From: Acidobacteriaceae bacterium
GTDB lineage: Bacteria > Acidobacteriota > Terriglobia > Bryobacterales > Bryobacteraceae
NCBI GenBank assembly: GCA_019240405.1
Contig: JAFAYL010000019.1
Location: 1-53,681 of the forward strand
Direction of reading: 5' to 3'
DNA length: 53,681 bases
Part shown: positions 27,044 through 36,036 of the stretch, piece by piece
Layout of the letters: every line of letters starts with the position of its first letter
How positions within the stretch are numbered: position 1 is the first letter of the stretch
Notes under the pieces: model-generated
Seen by the model: only the letters and a program-made list of their open reading frames with translations
Told to the model about the DNA's origin: nothing
Databases searched by the model: none
Program-made: the position numbers and the translations under genes

Positions 27044-27616
27044 TTAATGCGTGTTGCAACCGCTCCGAAAATTGTCGCCGGATTCGGTTTCAAGGCGGCG
27101 CTTAGCGACAGGAAGGGCTGATTCGACCTCGTGCACCAGCCTTAGCAGACTTTTGATGTTCGATTCGATGAGTTTCGCGCTGACCGGCAGATCAAGCTGA
27201 GGCAGGAAATTGGTGTCGACACCGAAATCGATTCGCAAATCCTCTTGAGCCTCGGGCTTCGCTTCTGTCCCGTTATCGAAATCCGGACCGAAGCAAGATA
27301 GCGCTACTGCCGCTGGGCCGAGCTTCCAATCGTTGTCGAACAGCCACAGGTCCCACCAACTTTCAAGGCGGTAAGCAACGTCATCACCGCGATAATCCTC
27401 AAAAATTGACATGACTTCGGAAACATCAATGAGCCCGTTAAGCGGGCGCTCGAGCAGTGGCGGCTCCGTGGTATCAATGGCGTGAATCGAAACGACAGAT
27501 TGCAGCCCTTCGCGAGGCGAAAAGGGGAAGAGCCGCAGCAGCCTTTCAAACGGACGGAGGCGATTCTCGCGGGCTGCGGCATGGAGCCAAACCGAGAGAA
27601 ACAACTGATCCGTCAC
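27044..27616 (-). CDS. Conserved acidobacterial hypothetical protein
   Basis: 190 residues from a GTG at 27616, with no signal or membrane segment. It has a conserved look: FLSVWLHAAARENRLRPFER, LLRLFPFSPREG, RLESWWDLWLFDNDWKL and LRIDFGVDTNFLPQ. I recognise this pattern from acidobacterial genomes but know no function. It ends with an acidic/Gly/Cys tail. Convergent with the barrel gene (31-base gap) and divergent from rmuC. Confidence 0.65.
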   Translation of the reverse strand: MTDQLFLSVWLHAAARENRLRPFERLLRLFPFSPREGLQSVVSIHAIDTTEPPLLERPLNGLIDVSEVMSIFEDYRGDDVAYRLESWWDLWLFDNDWKLGPAAVALSCFGPDFDNGTEAKPEAQEDLRIDFGVDTNFLPQLDLPVSAKLIESNIKSLLRLVHEVESALPVAKRRLETESGDNFRSGCNTH

Positions 27617-27700
27617 AACCTTATTATCGGGCCTAGAACATGATCATCGCCGAATGCGCGGCGAACAGAACCAGCCGGAAATGTTTTGAGATAATGAGGG

Positions 27701-28981
27701 TTGATTTTCGCTGTAATCTTCTTGGTGATCTGCTTGTTGCTTGCGAGCAGTTTCGCCGCATTTCAATTTTCTGAGGCCAAACGCTGGCGGGCAGCGGCCA
27801 TTGATGCTCAGCAACGGCAAGAGCAGCAGCGGGCGGAACTTGATGCGGCAACCCGCACGCTTATTCAGCAGGAAGCTGAGACAACAAAGAACCGGGAGAT
27901 TGCAGATGCGCAAATTAAGCTGCTCACGAAGACGCAGCAGGAGATGGAAGAGAGATTTCGCGCGATTGCCGCGGATTCTTTGCAGAACAATAGCCAGCTT
28001 TTCTTGGAGCGAAGCCGCGAACAGATTCAGCACCTTGTCGATCCGGTGAACCAGTCGCTTCGCCGGTTTGAAGAGCAGGTACAAGCGATCGAAATCTCGC
28101 GTGCCGGCGCTTACTCAGATATCTCGGCGCAGGTGCAGAATCTGACTCAGTTGCAGGAGCGCGTGCGCCAATCGACAGAACAATTAAAGAATGCCCTTAG
28201 ATCGCCTATTCAGCGCGGGCGTTGGGGAGAGATGCAGCTCCGCCGCGTTGTTGAGCTTGCCGGGATGCTTGAATACTGCGATTTTGCCGAGCAAAAAACG
28301 CTCTTCGGCGAGACAAACCAGCGCCCGGATCTGATTGTTAGGCTTCCGAACCACTGCCACGTTGTTATCGACGCAAAGGTTTCGCTCGAAGCTTATCTTC
28401 GGGCCATTGAATGCCAGGATGACGCGCAGCGCCTGGCGTGTTTTCGGGATCACGCCCGCCAAGTCCGTACGCATGTGAGATCGCTCGGAGAAAAGGCTTA
28501 CTGGCAACGCCTCGATTGCTCTCCCGAGTTTGTGGTTGCGTTCCTTCCATTGGAGTCGCTATTCAGCGCCGCGCTTGAACACGACCCGGAGCTTCTTGAC
28601 TACGGTGTTGGGCACAGGGTGGTCATTGCGACGCCCGTGACGCTTATCAGCCTTCTGCTCGTGATTGCTCATGGTTGGCGCCAGCAGTCTCTAGCCGAAA
28701 ACATCGAGAAAATTCGGGCCGCGGGCATCGAGCTTTATGGCCGGTTATTGAAGACAAGCGATCATTTCGTCCGATTGGGCGATGCAATCGAGAGGACTGT
28801 ATCGACGTATAACGACACGCTTGGTTCACTCGAGCGGAATGTATTGCCTTCGGTCCGGCGATTCAGCGAGCTTCGATCCGCAGGCTCCGAATCACTGGAA
28901 GAACTGAGCGCGATAGACTCCGGCCCGCGCAGCATAGATGCCTCGAAGTGGCAAATGTTGGAGGCGGGAGAGCGCAGTTAG
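27701..28981 (+). CDS. rmuC: RmuC-family DNA recombination protein
   Basis: 426 residues from TTG 27701 with GAGG directly before. Layout: an N-terminal transmembrane helix (about 2-20), a long coiled coil (about 30-160), and the RmuC nuclease-like domain (about 170-370) with GRWGEMQLRRVVELAGM, RPDLIVRLPNHCHVVIDAKV, FVVAFLPLESLF and the ending ATPVTLISLLLVIAHGWRQQ. RmuC limits inversions between short inverted repeats in E. coli. The stop codon overlaps the convergent glycine-zipper gene by four bases. Confidence 0.92.
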   Translation: MIFAVIFLVICLLLASSFAAFQFSEAKRWRAAAIDAQQRQEQQRAELDAATRTLIQQEAETTKNREIADAQIKLLTKTQQEMEERFRAIAADSLQNNSQLFLERSREQIQHLVDPVNQSLRRFEEQVQAIEISRAGAYSDISAQVQNLTQLQERVRQSTEQLKNALRSPIQRGRWGEMQLRRVVELAGMLEYCDFAEQKTLFGETNQRPDLIVRLPNHCHVVIDAKVSLEAYLRAIECQDDAQRLACFRDHARQVRTHVRSLGEKAYWQRLDCSPEFVVAFLPLESLFSAALEHDPELLDYGVGHRVVIATPVTLISLLLVIAHGWRQQSLAENIEKIRAAGIELYGRLLKTSDHFVRLGDAIERTVSTYNDTLGSLERNVLPSVRRFSELRSAGSESLEELSAIDSGPRSIDASKWQMLEAGERS

Positions 28982-30141
28982 AAATTCAGCTTTTCTGTAA
29001 TCGTGACGGGATTTGCGAGCCGGAATGTAATTCGCGTTTCGACGGGCAAGGTCGCGGCCTTGCCTCGCGTCGCGAGCACAACACCTGCTCCGGCCGCCCC
29101 ACCTGCACCGGCACCGATGGCAGCGCCCTTTCCTCCGCCCGCTGCTGCGCCGATAATCGCGCCCAGCGCTGCGCCACCTGCGATCTTGGCTGCGTCTTCA
29201 CCGGTAGTTTTAACACCTTTCTTATTCCACGTCGAGGTCTCGATTTTTACTCGCTGGCTGTCGGTAGTATTAATCTCAGTCAAAGCCAGGGTCAGCTCGG
29301 ATATGCCTTCCACGCGGCCCGCCTTTTGGGCGTTCACGACTCGTCCAAGAACTTTGGAGCCTTTGTCGGCGATGATGAAGCCGTCCACAATGATGGGCGA
29401 TTCGAGATGAGCGCGAAACGTATCCCCGGTGTAATTATCATCACTGGACAGCGTCTCTCCGAGGCGAACGATGACGTTGGCGCCGGCCGGCAGTCTGACT
29501 GTATGCGGCTGCGGCGCAGGGTTCACTTGGGGCGGAGGCGCGCTCTCTTGGGGAACTGCCGGTTGAGGCTCGGACGAGGGCGGTGGCGAGGTATCCTGCG
29601 AAGCGGTTGACGCCGGCTCGTCTTGAGCAGCTTGAGCTGACTCATCGGAGGGAGCCGCGGAACCGGAAGGCGTTTCGGCGAGTGGTGTCGATTCGGACGG
29701 AGCTGGCTTGTTAGCTCCAAGAGTAGCGGTGGCCGAAGGACTAACCGGGACCACAGCTTTGGCGAGATGGAGATTTTGCGCTATTTGCCAGTCAGGCTTT
29801 TTTGCCTTCCGAGAATGGACGTTGGTTTGTCGAACCGGCTTTGCAACCGGCTTGGCCGGAACGGGGTGAGGCGTCGGTTGAAACTTGGGGACCGGCTTGA
29901 GTGTGGGCAGGTCGTCCGAGGGCATGGGAGGGGTCTGAGCCGAGGCGTCTGCGGAATCCTGTCCGACAAGCGAGCTGGAATCCGCGGCTTCGGAGGGGTT
30001 TTCGGCGGCTATAGAAGTGTGCGCCACCCGCTGTGGATGGACCATTTCATTCGTCCTGACGTACATCAGGACACCGCCCAACGTGATTACAACGCCGGCG
30101 AGAAAGGCGGCAACAACTTTGACCAAATTATAAGACTCCAC
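28978..30141 (-). CDS. Membrane-anchored Pro-rich protein with C-terminal glycine zipper
   Basis: The GTG at 30141 follows CAGGAGG by six bases, which decides the start over the GTG 15 bases upstream; 387 residues. One transmembrane helix (about 8-27, VVAAFLAGVVITLGGVLMYV), then a long Pro/Ala/Ser/Glu-rich linker (about 40-215), a beta-rich domain (PAGANVIVRLGETLSSDDNY, HLESPIIVDGFIIADKGSKV) and a glycine-zipper stretch (about 320-360, GGAALGAIIGAAAGGGKGAA). The last domain resembles proteins that set pore or envelope surfaces; similar proteins occur in Acidobacteriota. Role unknown. Confidence 0.75.
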   Translation of the reverse strand: MESYNLVKVVAAFLAGVVITLGGVLMYVRTNEMVHPQRVAHTSIAAENPSEAADSSSLVGQDSADASAQTPPMPSDDLPTLKPVPKFQPTPHPVPAKPVAKPVRQTNVHSRKAKKPDWQIAQNLHLAKAVVPVSPSATATLGANKPAPSESTPLAETPSGSAAPSDESAQAAQDEPASTASQDTSPPPSSEPQPAVPQESAPPPQVNPAPQPHTVRLPAGANVIVRLGETLSSDDNYTGDTFRAHLESPIIVDGFIIADKGSKVLGRVVNAQKAGRVEGISELTLALTEINTTDSQRVKIETSTWNKKGVKTTGEDAAKIAGGAALGAIIGAAAGGGKGAAIGAGAGGAAGAGVVLATRGKAATLPVETRITFRLANPVTITEKLNF

Positions 30142-30230
30142 CCCCGCCTCCTGCACTATGTTGAACGCGGGCTTGAGTGCCCGGGTTTCGTTCGTGGACC
30201 GTTAAAATAAGGTTATCTCAAGGCTTAGCA

Positions 30231-31280
30231 ATGGGGGATCGCTATATCGTCGATTTTCCGGCGAGTTATCACGTAGGTCCTGTCAACATCGGCCCGGCTA
30301 CGATCCTGGCGCCTATGGCGGGCGTGACGGACACCGTATTTCGCCGCCTGATCCGCAGTCAAGGCGGCTGCGGGCTGCTCATGACCGAGTTCACGAGCTC
30401 GCATGGCGTGGTGGGCACCCGGACTGCCAAGAAGCCGAACCGGAATTTCCGGTATCTGTATTTTGAGCCGGACGAGCATCCGATTAGCTGCCAATTGTTT
30501 GGCTCGGATCCCAACGTGATGGCTGAAGCGGCCAAAATCTGCGAGGATCGGGGCTTCGATATTGTCGATATCAACTTTGGATGTCCGGTCAACAAAGTGG
30601 TCAAGTGCAATGGCGGATCTGGGCTGTTGCGGGACCTTCCGCTGGTTGAGACGATTCTGCGCAAGGCTCGCGCGGCGATCTCGATCCCATTAACTTGCAA
30701 GTTTCGCGCCGGTTGGAATGATAACGAGCTGGTTGCGGTTCAGATGGCGAAGATCGCTGAGGACTGTGGACTCGCGGCCGTGGCTCTTCATCCGCGTACA
30801 CGCGAGCAGGGCTACAGCGGGCGCGCCGATTGGTCGCGGATTGCTGAAATCAAAACTGCGGTAAAGATTCCGGTAATCGGTAACGGCGATATCGTCACAC
30901 CGGAGGATGCGGTGCGAATGTACCGCGAGACCAGTTGTGATGCTGTCATGATTGGCCGGACCGCTTCGTATAATCCCTGGATACTTGCACAAACCGAGCA
31001 GTATCTTCGAACAGGCTCATACACGATACCACCTGATTGCGAGCGGTACGAAATGATGAAGACCTATTACGAGATGTTGGACGAGCATGGCGAGCCGGAT
31101 GCGGTCGGCAAAATGAAACAGTTCGCCACTTACTTCACGCACGGCGTGCGGAACGGATCGAAGCTTCGTACCGAGATCTATCGAGCTAAGGAAAAAGAGG
31201 CAATTCTCGACATTGTAGACGCGTTCTTCAACGATCAGCTCGGCGAGCTCTCTGCGTTGGAATGCGTTGAAGTTGCTTGA
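30231..31280 (+). CDS. dusB: tRNA-dihydrouridine synthase (DusB type)
   Basis: 349 residues from ATG 30231. The FMN-binding TIM barrel starts IGPATILAPMAGVTDTVFRR. The signature DINFGCPVNKV holds the catalytic Cys, followed by TCKFRAGWND, LHPRTREQGYSGRADWSRI and IGNGDIVTPEDAVRMY, all diagnostic of Dus enzymes; the C-terminal helical domain ends the protein. It reduces uridines in the tRNA D loop using NADPH and FMN. It heads an overlapping operon with rnhA and nadD. Confidence 0.95.
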   Translation: MGDRYIVDFPASYHVGPVNIGPATILAPMAGVTDTVFRRLIRSQGGCGLLMTEFTSSHGVVGTRTAKKPNRNFRYLYFEPDEHPISCQLFGSDPNVMAEAAKICEDRGFDIVDINFGCPVNKVVKCNGGSGLLRDLPLVETILRKARAAISIPLTCKFRAGWNDNELVAVQMAKIAEDCGLAAVALHPRTREQGYSGRADWSRIAEIKTAVKIPVIGNGDIVTPEDAVRMYRETSCDAVMIGRTASYNPWILAQTEQYLRTGSYTIPPDCERYEMMKTYYEMLDEHGEPDAVGKMKQFATYFTHGVRNGSKLRTEIYRAKEKEAILDIVDAFFNDQLGELSALECVEVA

Positions 31281-31744
31281 AACACGTTCAATTGATTACC
31301 GACGGAGCTTGCAAGGGCAACCCGGGTAAGGGCGGCTGGGCCTGTATTCTTCGGTACGGCGACTACAAGAGGGAACTGTTCGGATCGAGCCCGCACACAA
31401 CGAACAATCGCATGGAGCTCGCGGCAGCAATTGAAGGACTGCAGCACCTGAAAGAGCGCTGTTCGATCGAGGTGGTTACCGATTCGGAATATCTGAAAAA
31501 CGGTATTATGACGTGGGTTCCCGGCTGGAAACGAAATGGTTGGCGCACGTCCGACAAAAAACCAGTCAAGAACCAGGATCTCTGGGTTCTGCTTGACGAG
31601 CTCGTCAGCTCCCACGACGTGCGCTGGAAGTGGACCAAGGGGCATGCGTCACACGAGGACAATAATCGTTGTGACGAGCTAGCAAGCCGGGCCGCGGAAG
31701 AACAGATTTCGAGTGAGCCGAGCCGAACAAAGCTTCCCTACTGA
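31277..31744 (+). CDS. rnhA: Ribonuclease HI
   Basis: 155 residues beginning at a TTG that overlaps the dusB stop (TTGA). Motifs: ITDGACKGNPGKGGWACIL (first Asp), NRMELAAAIEGL (Glu), VVTDSEYLKNGI (second Asp) and WKWTKGHASHEDNNRCDELA (His and final Asp), the complete catalytic set of RNase HI. It removes RNA from RNA-DNA hybrids. Length is normal. Confidence 0.96.
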   Translation: MKHVQLITDGACKGNPGKGGWACILRYGDYKRELFGSSPHTTNNRMELAAAIEGLQHLKERCSIEVVTDSEYLKNGIMTWVPGWKRNGWRTSDKKPVKNQDLWVLLDELVSSHDVRWKWTKGHASHEDNNRCDELASRAAEEQISSEPSRTKLPY

Positions 31745-32375
31745 TCCGGCGAGTTCTGGGCCGGGACCGAGCAGCGACGGCCATCGGACGTGCTTGTTCG
31801 GCGGCACGTTTGATCCGATTCACAACGCTCACCTGCAGATCGGCGCCGCGGCAGTCGGCAAGTTTTCGCTGGATCGGGTTCTTTTCGTTCCAGCACGCAA
31901 CCCTCCTCACAAAGATCCGCGGGGTGTGACCGCATACAAGCACCGGTTTCGGATGGTCGAGATTGCGTGCGCTAGTCACCCGCGATTCGTCGCCTCGAGA
32001 CTGGAGGAGGGGAGCGGGCCAAGTTATACGGTCGATACGCTCGAGCGCTTTAGGAAACAGATCGGGCCCAAAGACCGGTTATTTTTCCTGATCGGGTCCG
32101 ATGCGTTCGACGATATTGAGAGCTGGAATCGCTGGAAAGACGTAGTAAGTCTAACCGAATTTATTGTGGTCACACGACCCGGCCACGATTATCGGACGCC
32201 CCAGCATGCGCGGGCGCATCGGTTGGAATTGTTGTTCCCCGTTTCGAGTTCGAGTATTCGCACCAGGCTGGCCGAGGGCGCACCGACACCCGAGCTCCCG
32301 CCCGACGTTCGCGCGTATATCGAAGCGAATGGCCTGTACGGTTTTGGTAAGGAGACCGCTACTGCTTTGCGGTGA
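31713..32375 (+). CDS. nadD: Nicotinate-nucleotide adenylyltransferase
   Basis: 220 residues from GTG 31713, overlapping rnhA by 32 bases. The nucleotidyltransferase signature FGGTFDPIHNAHLQIG is followed by VPARNPPHKD, SYTVDTLERFR, IGSDAFDDIESW and the second signature VSSSSIRTRLAEG. It makes NaAD in NAD biosynthesis. The first 25 residues are unlike the family and a later start (for instance before RTCLFGG) is conceivable but has no start codon. Confidence 0.94.
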   Translation: MSRAEQSFPTDPASSGPGPSSDGHRTCLFGGTFDPIHNAHLQIGAAAVGKFSLDRVLFVPARNPPHKDPRGVTAYKHRFRMVEIACASHPRFVASRLEEGSGPSYTVDTLERFRKQIGPKDRLFFLIGSDAFDDIESWNRWKDVVSLTEFIVVTRPGHDYRTPQHARAHRLELLFPVSSSSIRTRLAEGAPTPELPPDVRAYIEANGLYGFGKETATALR

Positions 32376-32790
32376 CGCAGTATTGATCAAAAGCCGCGGT
32401 CAGTAGCTTTGCGATTTGAGGCGCTTGGCGGCTCTCTATATCGTGCCGCGGAATCACGAACACGGGCTTGCCCTCCCTAAACAGCGCCATTGATGGCGAT
32501 GAAGGAGGATGGCCGGGCAACAGCTCGCGAACCCTCTCTACAGCTTCCAGATCCGCGCCGGCGAACACAGTCGCTGCTATGTCGGGTCGGGTGCGATGGG
32601 CCAATGCCATTCCCACAGCCGGCCGAGCTTTTCCCGCCGCACAGCCGCAAACAGAATTGATGATCACGAGCACGGTTCCACTTCCCGGCTTCAATATTTC
32701 GTCCACTGCTTCCCGTGTTCGGATCTCAAGAACACCGTATTGCGTGAGATCTTGGCGCATGGGAGCGATGAGTTGTTCGGGATATCGCAT
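32359..32790 (-). CDS. Bacilliredoxin-family (YphP/YqiW-like) protein
   Basis: The ATG at 32790 gives 143 residues beginning MRYPEQLIAPMRQDLTQYGV, the usual start of the family; a longer frame to 32859 overlaps the coiled-coil gene and is rejected. The active-site motif is SVCGCAAGKARPAV (Cys-Gly-Cys), followed by HPPSSPSMALFREGKPVFVI. In Firmicutes such proteins remove bacillithiol from proteins; in Acidobacteriota the thiol partner is uncertain. The C-terminus overlaps the end of nadD convergently by 17 bases. Confidence 0.9.
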   Translation of the reverse strand: MRYPEQLIAPMRQDLTQYGVLEIRTREAVDEILKPGSGTVLVIINSVCGCAAGKARPAVGMALAHRTRPDIAATVFAGADLEAVERVRELLPGHPPSSPSMALFREGKPVFVIPRHDIESRQAPQIAKLLTAAFDQYCVTAKQ

Positions 32791-32809
32791 AAGTCCAAGA
32801 GTTAGATTT

Positions 32810-33703
32810 CTAAGTTCCTGCCCGGGGCGTCTGAACCTTTGGTGATGCAAGATATCCAACGATGGTATCTTTGCGTACCTGATTGACTACGATCTCCTCG
32901 GGCTGTTTCGCTTTTGATGTATAGAACTGAATCGGTTCGTTAATAGTCCGATCCTTCTTCTCGACTTGTTTGTCATCAGCCGTTATCGTGATCGTGAATT
33001 TATTATGCTTAACATCAACCTTTTTCAACTGAACCGAGACATCTCCAACGCGAGTGGGCTGCTTCGATTTCGTGATGGTGAATTCCGAGTAATTTCGCTC
33101 GCCGAGCGCTTTTAGAGCATCGAGCTCTTTAGCATTCGTGGCGATGAGGCTGGCGTGATTATCTACGTCACCGGAAACTCGCTTTAAATTGGCTACCGTT
33201 TCTTCCAATTCGCTCTTCGTTTTCTGCACGTCGGTCTTGACATTGCCCACGTCCGTTGAGACATCCGCGAGCTTGGTAGTTGCAGTGTCCGCGGTTTGCT
33301 TCACCGCAGTGATTGCTTCCTGTTGCTGAGCCTCTTCGGTAGCTACACGCGCCTGTAACTGGGCCACGCGATTCTGGGCATCGATTTTGGCCTGTCCTAC
33401 GGCGCGAGCTGCCGCACGGCGTTGCTCCTGTAACTCTGATTGCAGGGCTTCTATTGTGCGCCGGGAGCGTTGAACGGAAGCTGACGAATCGATGCGCATT
33501 TTTTCAATGGCATTGGTCAGATTGGCGCTTAATTTCGCCATCTCATTTTTGTTGTCGGTCTTGACGCGCTCAACCGCTGTAAATAAGTAAATATTCGAGG
33601 CTGCCAGCAAAACGACGACGCCAATTAACAGCGGCATCTTCCAATTAGCGCCGGACTGCGGTGGAATGATATAGGTCGGCTGTTGCGATGGGTTAGTACT
33701 CAT
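32810..33703 (-). CDS. Membrane-anchored coiled-coil protein of unknown function
   Basis: 297 residues. A short Pro/Gln-rich N-terminus (STNPSQQPTYIIPPQSGANW) is followed by one transmembrane helix (about 24-43), then a long coiled coil (about 45-205) rich in Ala, Gln and Thr with heptad-like TADTATTKLADVSTDVGNVK. The beta-rich C-terminal domain (about 205-295) contains FTITKSKQPTRVGDVSVQLK and TKFT-type strands and ends VGYLASPKVQTPRAGT. It is probably an extracytoplasmic stalk with a small sandwich domain. It precedes the bacilliredoxin gene by 19 bases, perhaps in one operon. Confidence 0.72.
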   Translation of the reverse strand: MSTNPSQQPTYIIPPQSGANWKMPLLIGVVVLLAASNIYLFTAVERVKTDNKNEMAKLSANLTNAIEKMRIDSSASVQRSRRTIEALQSELQEQRRAAARAVGQAKIDAQNRVAQLQARVATEEAQQQEAITAVKQTADTATTKLADVSTDVGNVKTDVQKTKSELEETVANLKRVSGDVDNHASLIATNAKELDALKALGERNYSEFTITKSKQPTRVGDVSVQLKKVDVKHNKFTITITADDKQVEKKDRTINEPIQFYTSKAKQPEEIVVNQVRKDTIVGYLASPKVQTPRAGT

Positions 33704-33726
33704 TGCTTATTTCTATTTTTTCACAC

Positions 33727-34389
33727 GTGTTCGCGAAACGTCAGATTAGGCCGGAACTGCTCGACCATGCCCCCCCGGAATCAGCGCGGCGTTGCCTTGC
33801 CGATCTCGTGAGAATTAACACCAGGTTTGGGGGGCATGCGGCGATCCAGCGGGCATTGGCCCAAGTCGCAACGGAGAAGGACAAGTTTACGTTGATCGAC
33901 ATCGGAGCCGCGTCTGGCGATGTCGCGCGCGTCCTACAAGGTTTATATCCGCTTGCCTCGATAACCAGTCTGGACTGCAATTCCGTGAACCTGGAAAACG
34001 CCCCGCCCCCCCAGGTCATCGCGGACGCGTTCTCGCTGCCTTTCTTATCCGAGAGTTTTGATTTCGTCCACTGCTCGCTCTTTCTTCACCATTTCGAGGA
34101 TGACCGAATAATCGATTTACTTCGCTGCTTTTATAGGACTGCGCGACGCGCTCTGATTGTCTGCGACTTAGAGCGCCACCTGGTGCCATACGGCTTTTTG
34201 CCATTGACGAAATACTTGTTCGGCTGGGAACACATGACTGTTCATGATGGACAGATTTCGGTTCGAGCCGGATTCCGCGCGAGCGAGCTCCTCCGGTTAT
34301 CCGAGAAATCAGGTATTGAAGATGCGCGAATCTTGGTGCATCGTCCTGCGTTCCGTATCTCGCTTGTTGCAAGAAAGCGTGGAGCATGA
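33727..34389 (+). CDS. Class I SAM-dependent methyltransferase
   Basis: GTG 33727 gives FAKRQIRPELLDHAPPESAR, matching the usual start of this methyltransferase group; a TTG at 33703 abutting the divergent gene is the alternative. The SAM site is TLIDIGAASGDVARVL (motif I), followed by SITSLDCNSVNL (acidic loop), ADAFSLPFLSESFDFVHCSL (motif II region) and LFLHHFED. About 220 residues. In other genomes similar proteins sit by type III polyketide or menaquinone-type pathways; nothing here identifies the substrate. A hairpin follows the stop. Confidence 0.82.
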   Translation: MFAKRQIRPELLDHAPPESARRCLADLVRINTRFGGHAAIQRALAQVATEKDKFTLIDIGAASGDVARVLQGLYPLASITSLDCNSVNLENAPPPQVIADAFSLPFLSESFDFVHCSLFLHHFEDDRIIDLLRCFYRTARRALIVCDLERHLVPYGFLPLTKYLFGWEHMTVHDGQISVRAGFRASELLRLSEKSGIEDARILVHRPAFRISLVARKRGA

Positions 34390-34395
34390 GGAAAG

Positions 34396-34427
34396 CCGGT
34401 GGGCACTCGGAGGATCATGCCCACCGG
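34396..34427. terminator. 10-bp-stem hairpin after the methyltransferase gene
   Basis: CCGGTGGGCA pairs perfectly with TGCCCACCGG across a 12-base loop, between convergent genes. There is no T-run after it on either strand, so it may slow polymerase or stabilise 3' ends rather than act as a classic intrinsic terminator. The rest of 34428-34558 shows nothing recognisable. Confidence 0.45.
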
Positions 34428-34558
34428 AGGCACACAGTGGCGTTTCGCGGGTCGGCAGGGGAATGCGAACCGACGAACGAGTGTGCGCCAAACTGTTGCC
34501 GGACTACAAGACGGCGGGTTTTGATGAGAGATTACAAGATTCTCACTTCGTGCGGTAT

Positions 34559-35272
34559 TTAACGTAAATAGAAGAGACTCAGGCGCGGCAGCTTTGCCTG
34601 TTCCAGAACCACCGAATCGAGATAACGGCGTTCCAGAACAGCGAGCTGCTCTGCCGTCATTTTTGACCTGTACGGTTTCAGTTCTGAATCAAGATCTTGG
34701 CGAATCCTAAACAGGCTTTCGTCGGTTTCGAGACTTCGTGCGGCTGCGACTAATTTGTCTTCCAGAGCTGCGAGGCGGCGTTCGAGTTCTTCGAGTTTCT
34801 CAATGTGATGTTCCGATTCCGCTGCCAGCGCCTCGAGGGAAGCGGCGATTTCCTGGAATGGGCGATCGGGTTTTTCGCGTAGGATTCGGGCTGCGTTAGC
34901 GAGATAAGCGCGAAGCTCCTCGACAGTGAATGGCGGTTCAAGGTTGCGTGTTCCGCGCCCCCCGCCAGAAATCGCGCGCTGGGCGGCATCCAACACGGCT
35001 TGGCTACAGTACGCCAGCGAATTTACAAGCCGGTGCTTCTGTTTCCGGCTGCGCCATTTTTGGAACGCATCATCAATTCCCTTAAGGACCGCTTCGAGCG
35101 GAATACCCGCGCTCCTCCAGCTTTCAATCAATGCCCAATCGAGGGGTGATAGAAGAAAGAGACCCGTCCCTCGTGCGCGCTGAAAGCTCTCTTCAATTTC
35201 GGTGAAATAGTTAAAGTAATTTAGAGGCCAATCGGCATCGCGGTGCTCGCTGGCTTCGGCTTCTTCACTCAT
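34559..35272 (-). CDS. Conserved acidobacterial hypothetical protein
   Basis: 237 residues without signal or membrane segment. The N-terminal part (NYFNYFTEIEESFQRARG, LFLLSPLDWALIESWRSAGI, VNSLAYCSQAVLDAA) is a helical domain I associate with Acidobacteriota; the C-terminal part (about 110-200) is a coiled coil. It follows birA by eight bases in the valS-birA operon, so it is expressed with them. Function unknown; the DWALI-ESW and conserved Cys look structural. Confidence 0.7.
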   Translation of the reverse strand: MSEEAEASEHRDADWPLNYFNYFTEIEESFQRARGTGLFLLSPLDWALIESWRSAGIPLEAVLKGIDDAFQKWRSRKQKHRLVNSLAYCSQAVLDAAQRAISGGGRGTRNLEPPFTVEELRAYLANAARILREKPDRPFQEIAASLEALAAESEHHIEKLEELERRLAALEDKLVAAARSLETDESLFRIRQDLDSELKPYRSKMTAEQLAVLERRYLDSVVLEQAKLPRLSLFYLR

Positions 35273-35280
35273 GATTGCGG

Positions 35281-36036
35281 TTAGCTGGCTGGGCGAACAC
35301 CGCCTGCTGCAATCTTTTCAATTGAGCCGCTATCAAGCCGGACCAGAAGAAAGCCGTTTTCGTCGATACCGGCCGTCACGCCCTTTCTCCCATCCTCTTC
35401 AATGAGCACTCTTCGATCGATCGCGTAGCTGGAAGCCGAAATGAACGCTCGCAGAATCCATTCTGGACCTTCGGTGATCAGCATGGCGCAGAACGCATCC
35501 AACGAATGAATCAGGTTGAGAAGAATACTCTCGCGAGATTGAGTTGCACCGCCGCTCTCAATGCGCAGCGATGTGGGGGGAGTGCGCAGACCGGCGGGGA
35601 ATGAGGTTTGATTTACATTGATTCCGATTCCCGCGATGACATAATCTTCGACCAAATGCGCAAGAATGCCGGCCACTTTTCGCTCATTGATGAGAATGTC
35701 GTTAGGCCACCGCAAATCGCACACCGCGGTGGTCGACTTCTCAATTGCTTCAGCCGTAGCGAGGCCGAGCACAAGCGTAATCAGCGGCAGGCTTTCAGCG
35801 GGAAGAGGTAGTCGGAGCAGGACGGAGCAATAAATGCCGAGATCCCGCGACGACTGCCATGAGCGGCCCAAACGTCCCATGCCGGCTGTCTGCTCGTCGG
35901 CTACAACCAGTGTTCCGTGAGGCGCTTTCCTGGCGACGAGTTTCGCCGCTTCGTTCATGGTGGAATCGATGCTCGCGAAGTAGTGCAGGTCGTGTTCCGG
36001 ACAGAGCCGTCGAGTGTTTTCGATATCGAGCGGCAT
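35281..36036 (-). CDS. birA: Biotin-[acetyl-CoA-carboxylase] ligase (no repressor domain)
   Basis: 251 residues with the catalytic core: FASIDSTMNEAAKLV, EQTAGMGRLGRSWQSSRDLG (biotinyl-AMP binding loop), DLRWPNDILINERKVAGIL (with the catalytic Lys) and IGINVNQTSFP, then the C-terminal SH3-like domain. It lacks the N-terminal helix-turn-helix of E. coli BirA, so it does not act as a bio repressor. Its ATG abuts the valS stop codon with no gap, suggesting coupled translation. Confidence 0.93.
   Translation of the reverse strand: MPLDIENTRRLCPEHDLHYFASIDSTMNEAAKLVARKAPHGTLVVADEQTAGMGRLGRSWQSSRDLGIYCSVLLRLPLPAESLPLITLVLGLATAEAIEKSTTAVCDLRWPNDILINERKVAGILAHLVEDYVIAGIGINVNQTSFPAGLRTPPTSLRIESGGATQSRESILLNLIHSLDAFCAMLITEGPEWILRAFISASSYAIDRRVLIEEDGRKGVTAGIDENGFLLVRLDSGSIEKIAAGGVRPAS

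Noticed and set aside
34244-34567. Plus-strand 107-codon frame after the methyltransferase
   Set aside because: Mostly overlaps the methyltransferase in another frame and contains the hairpin; no recognisable domain.
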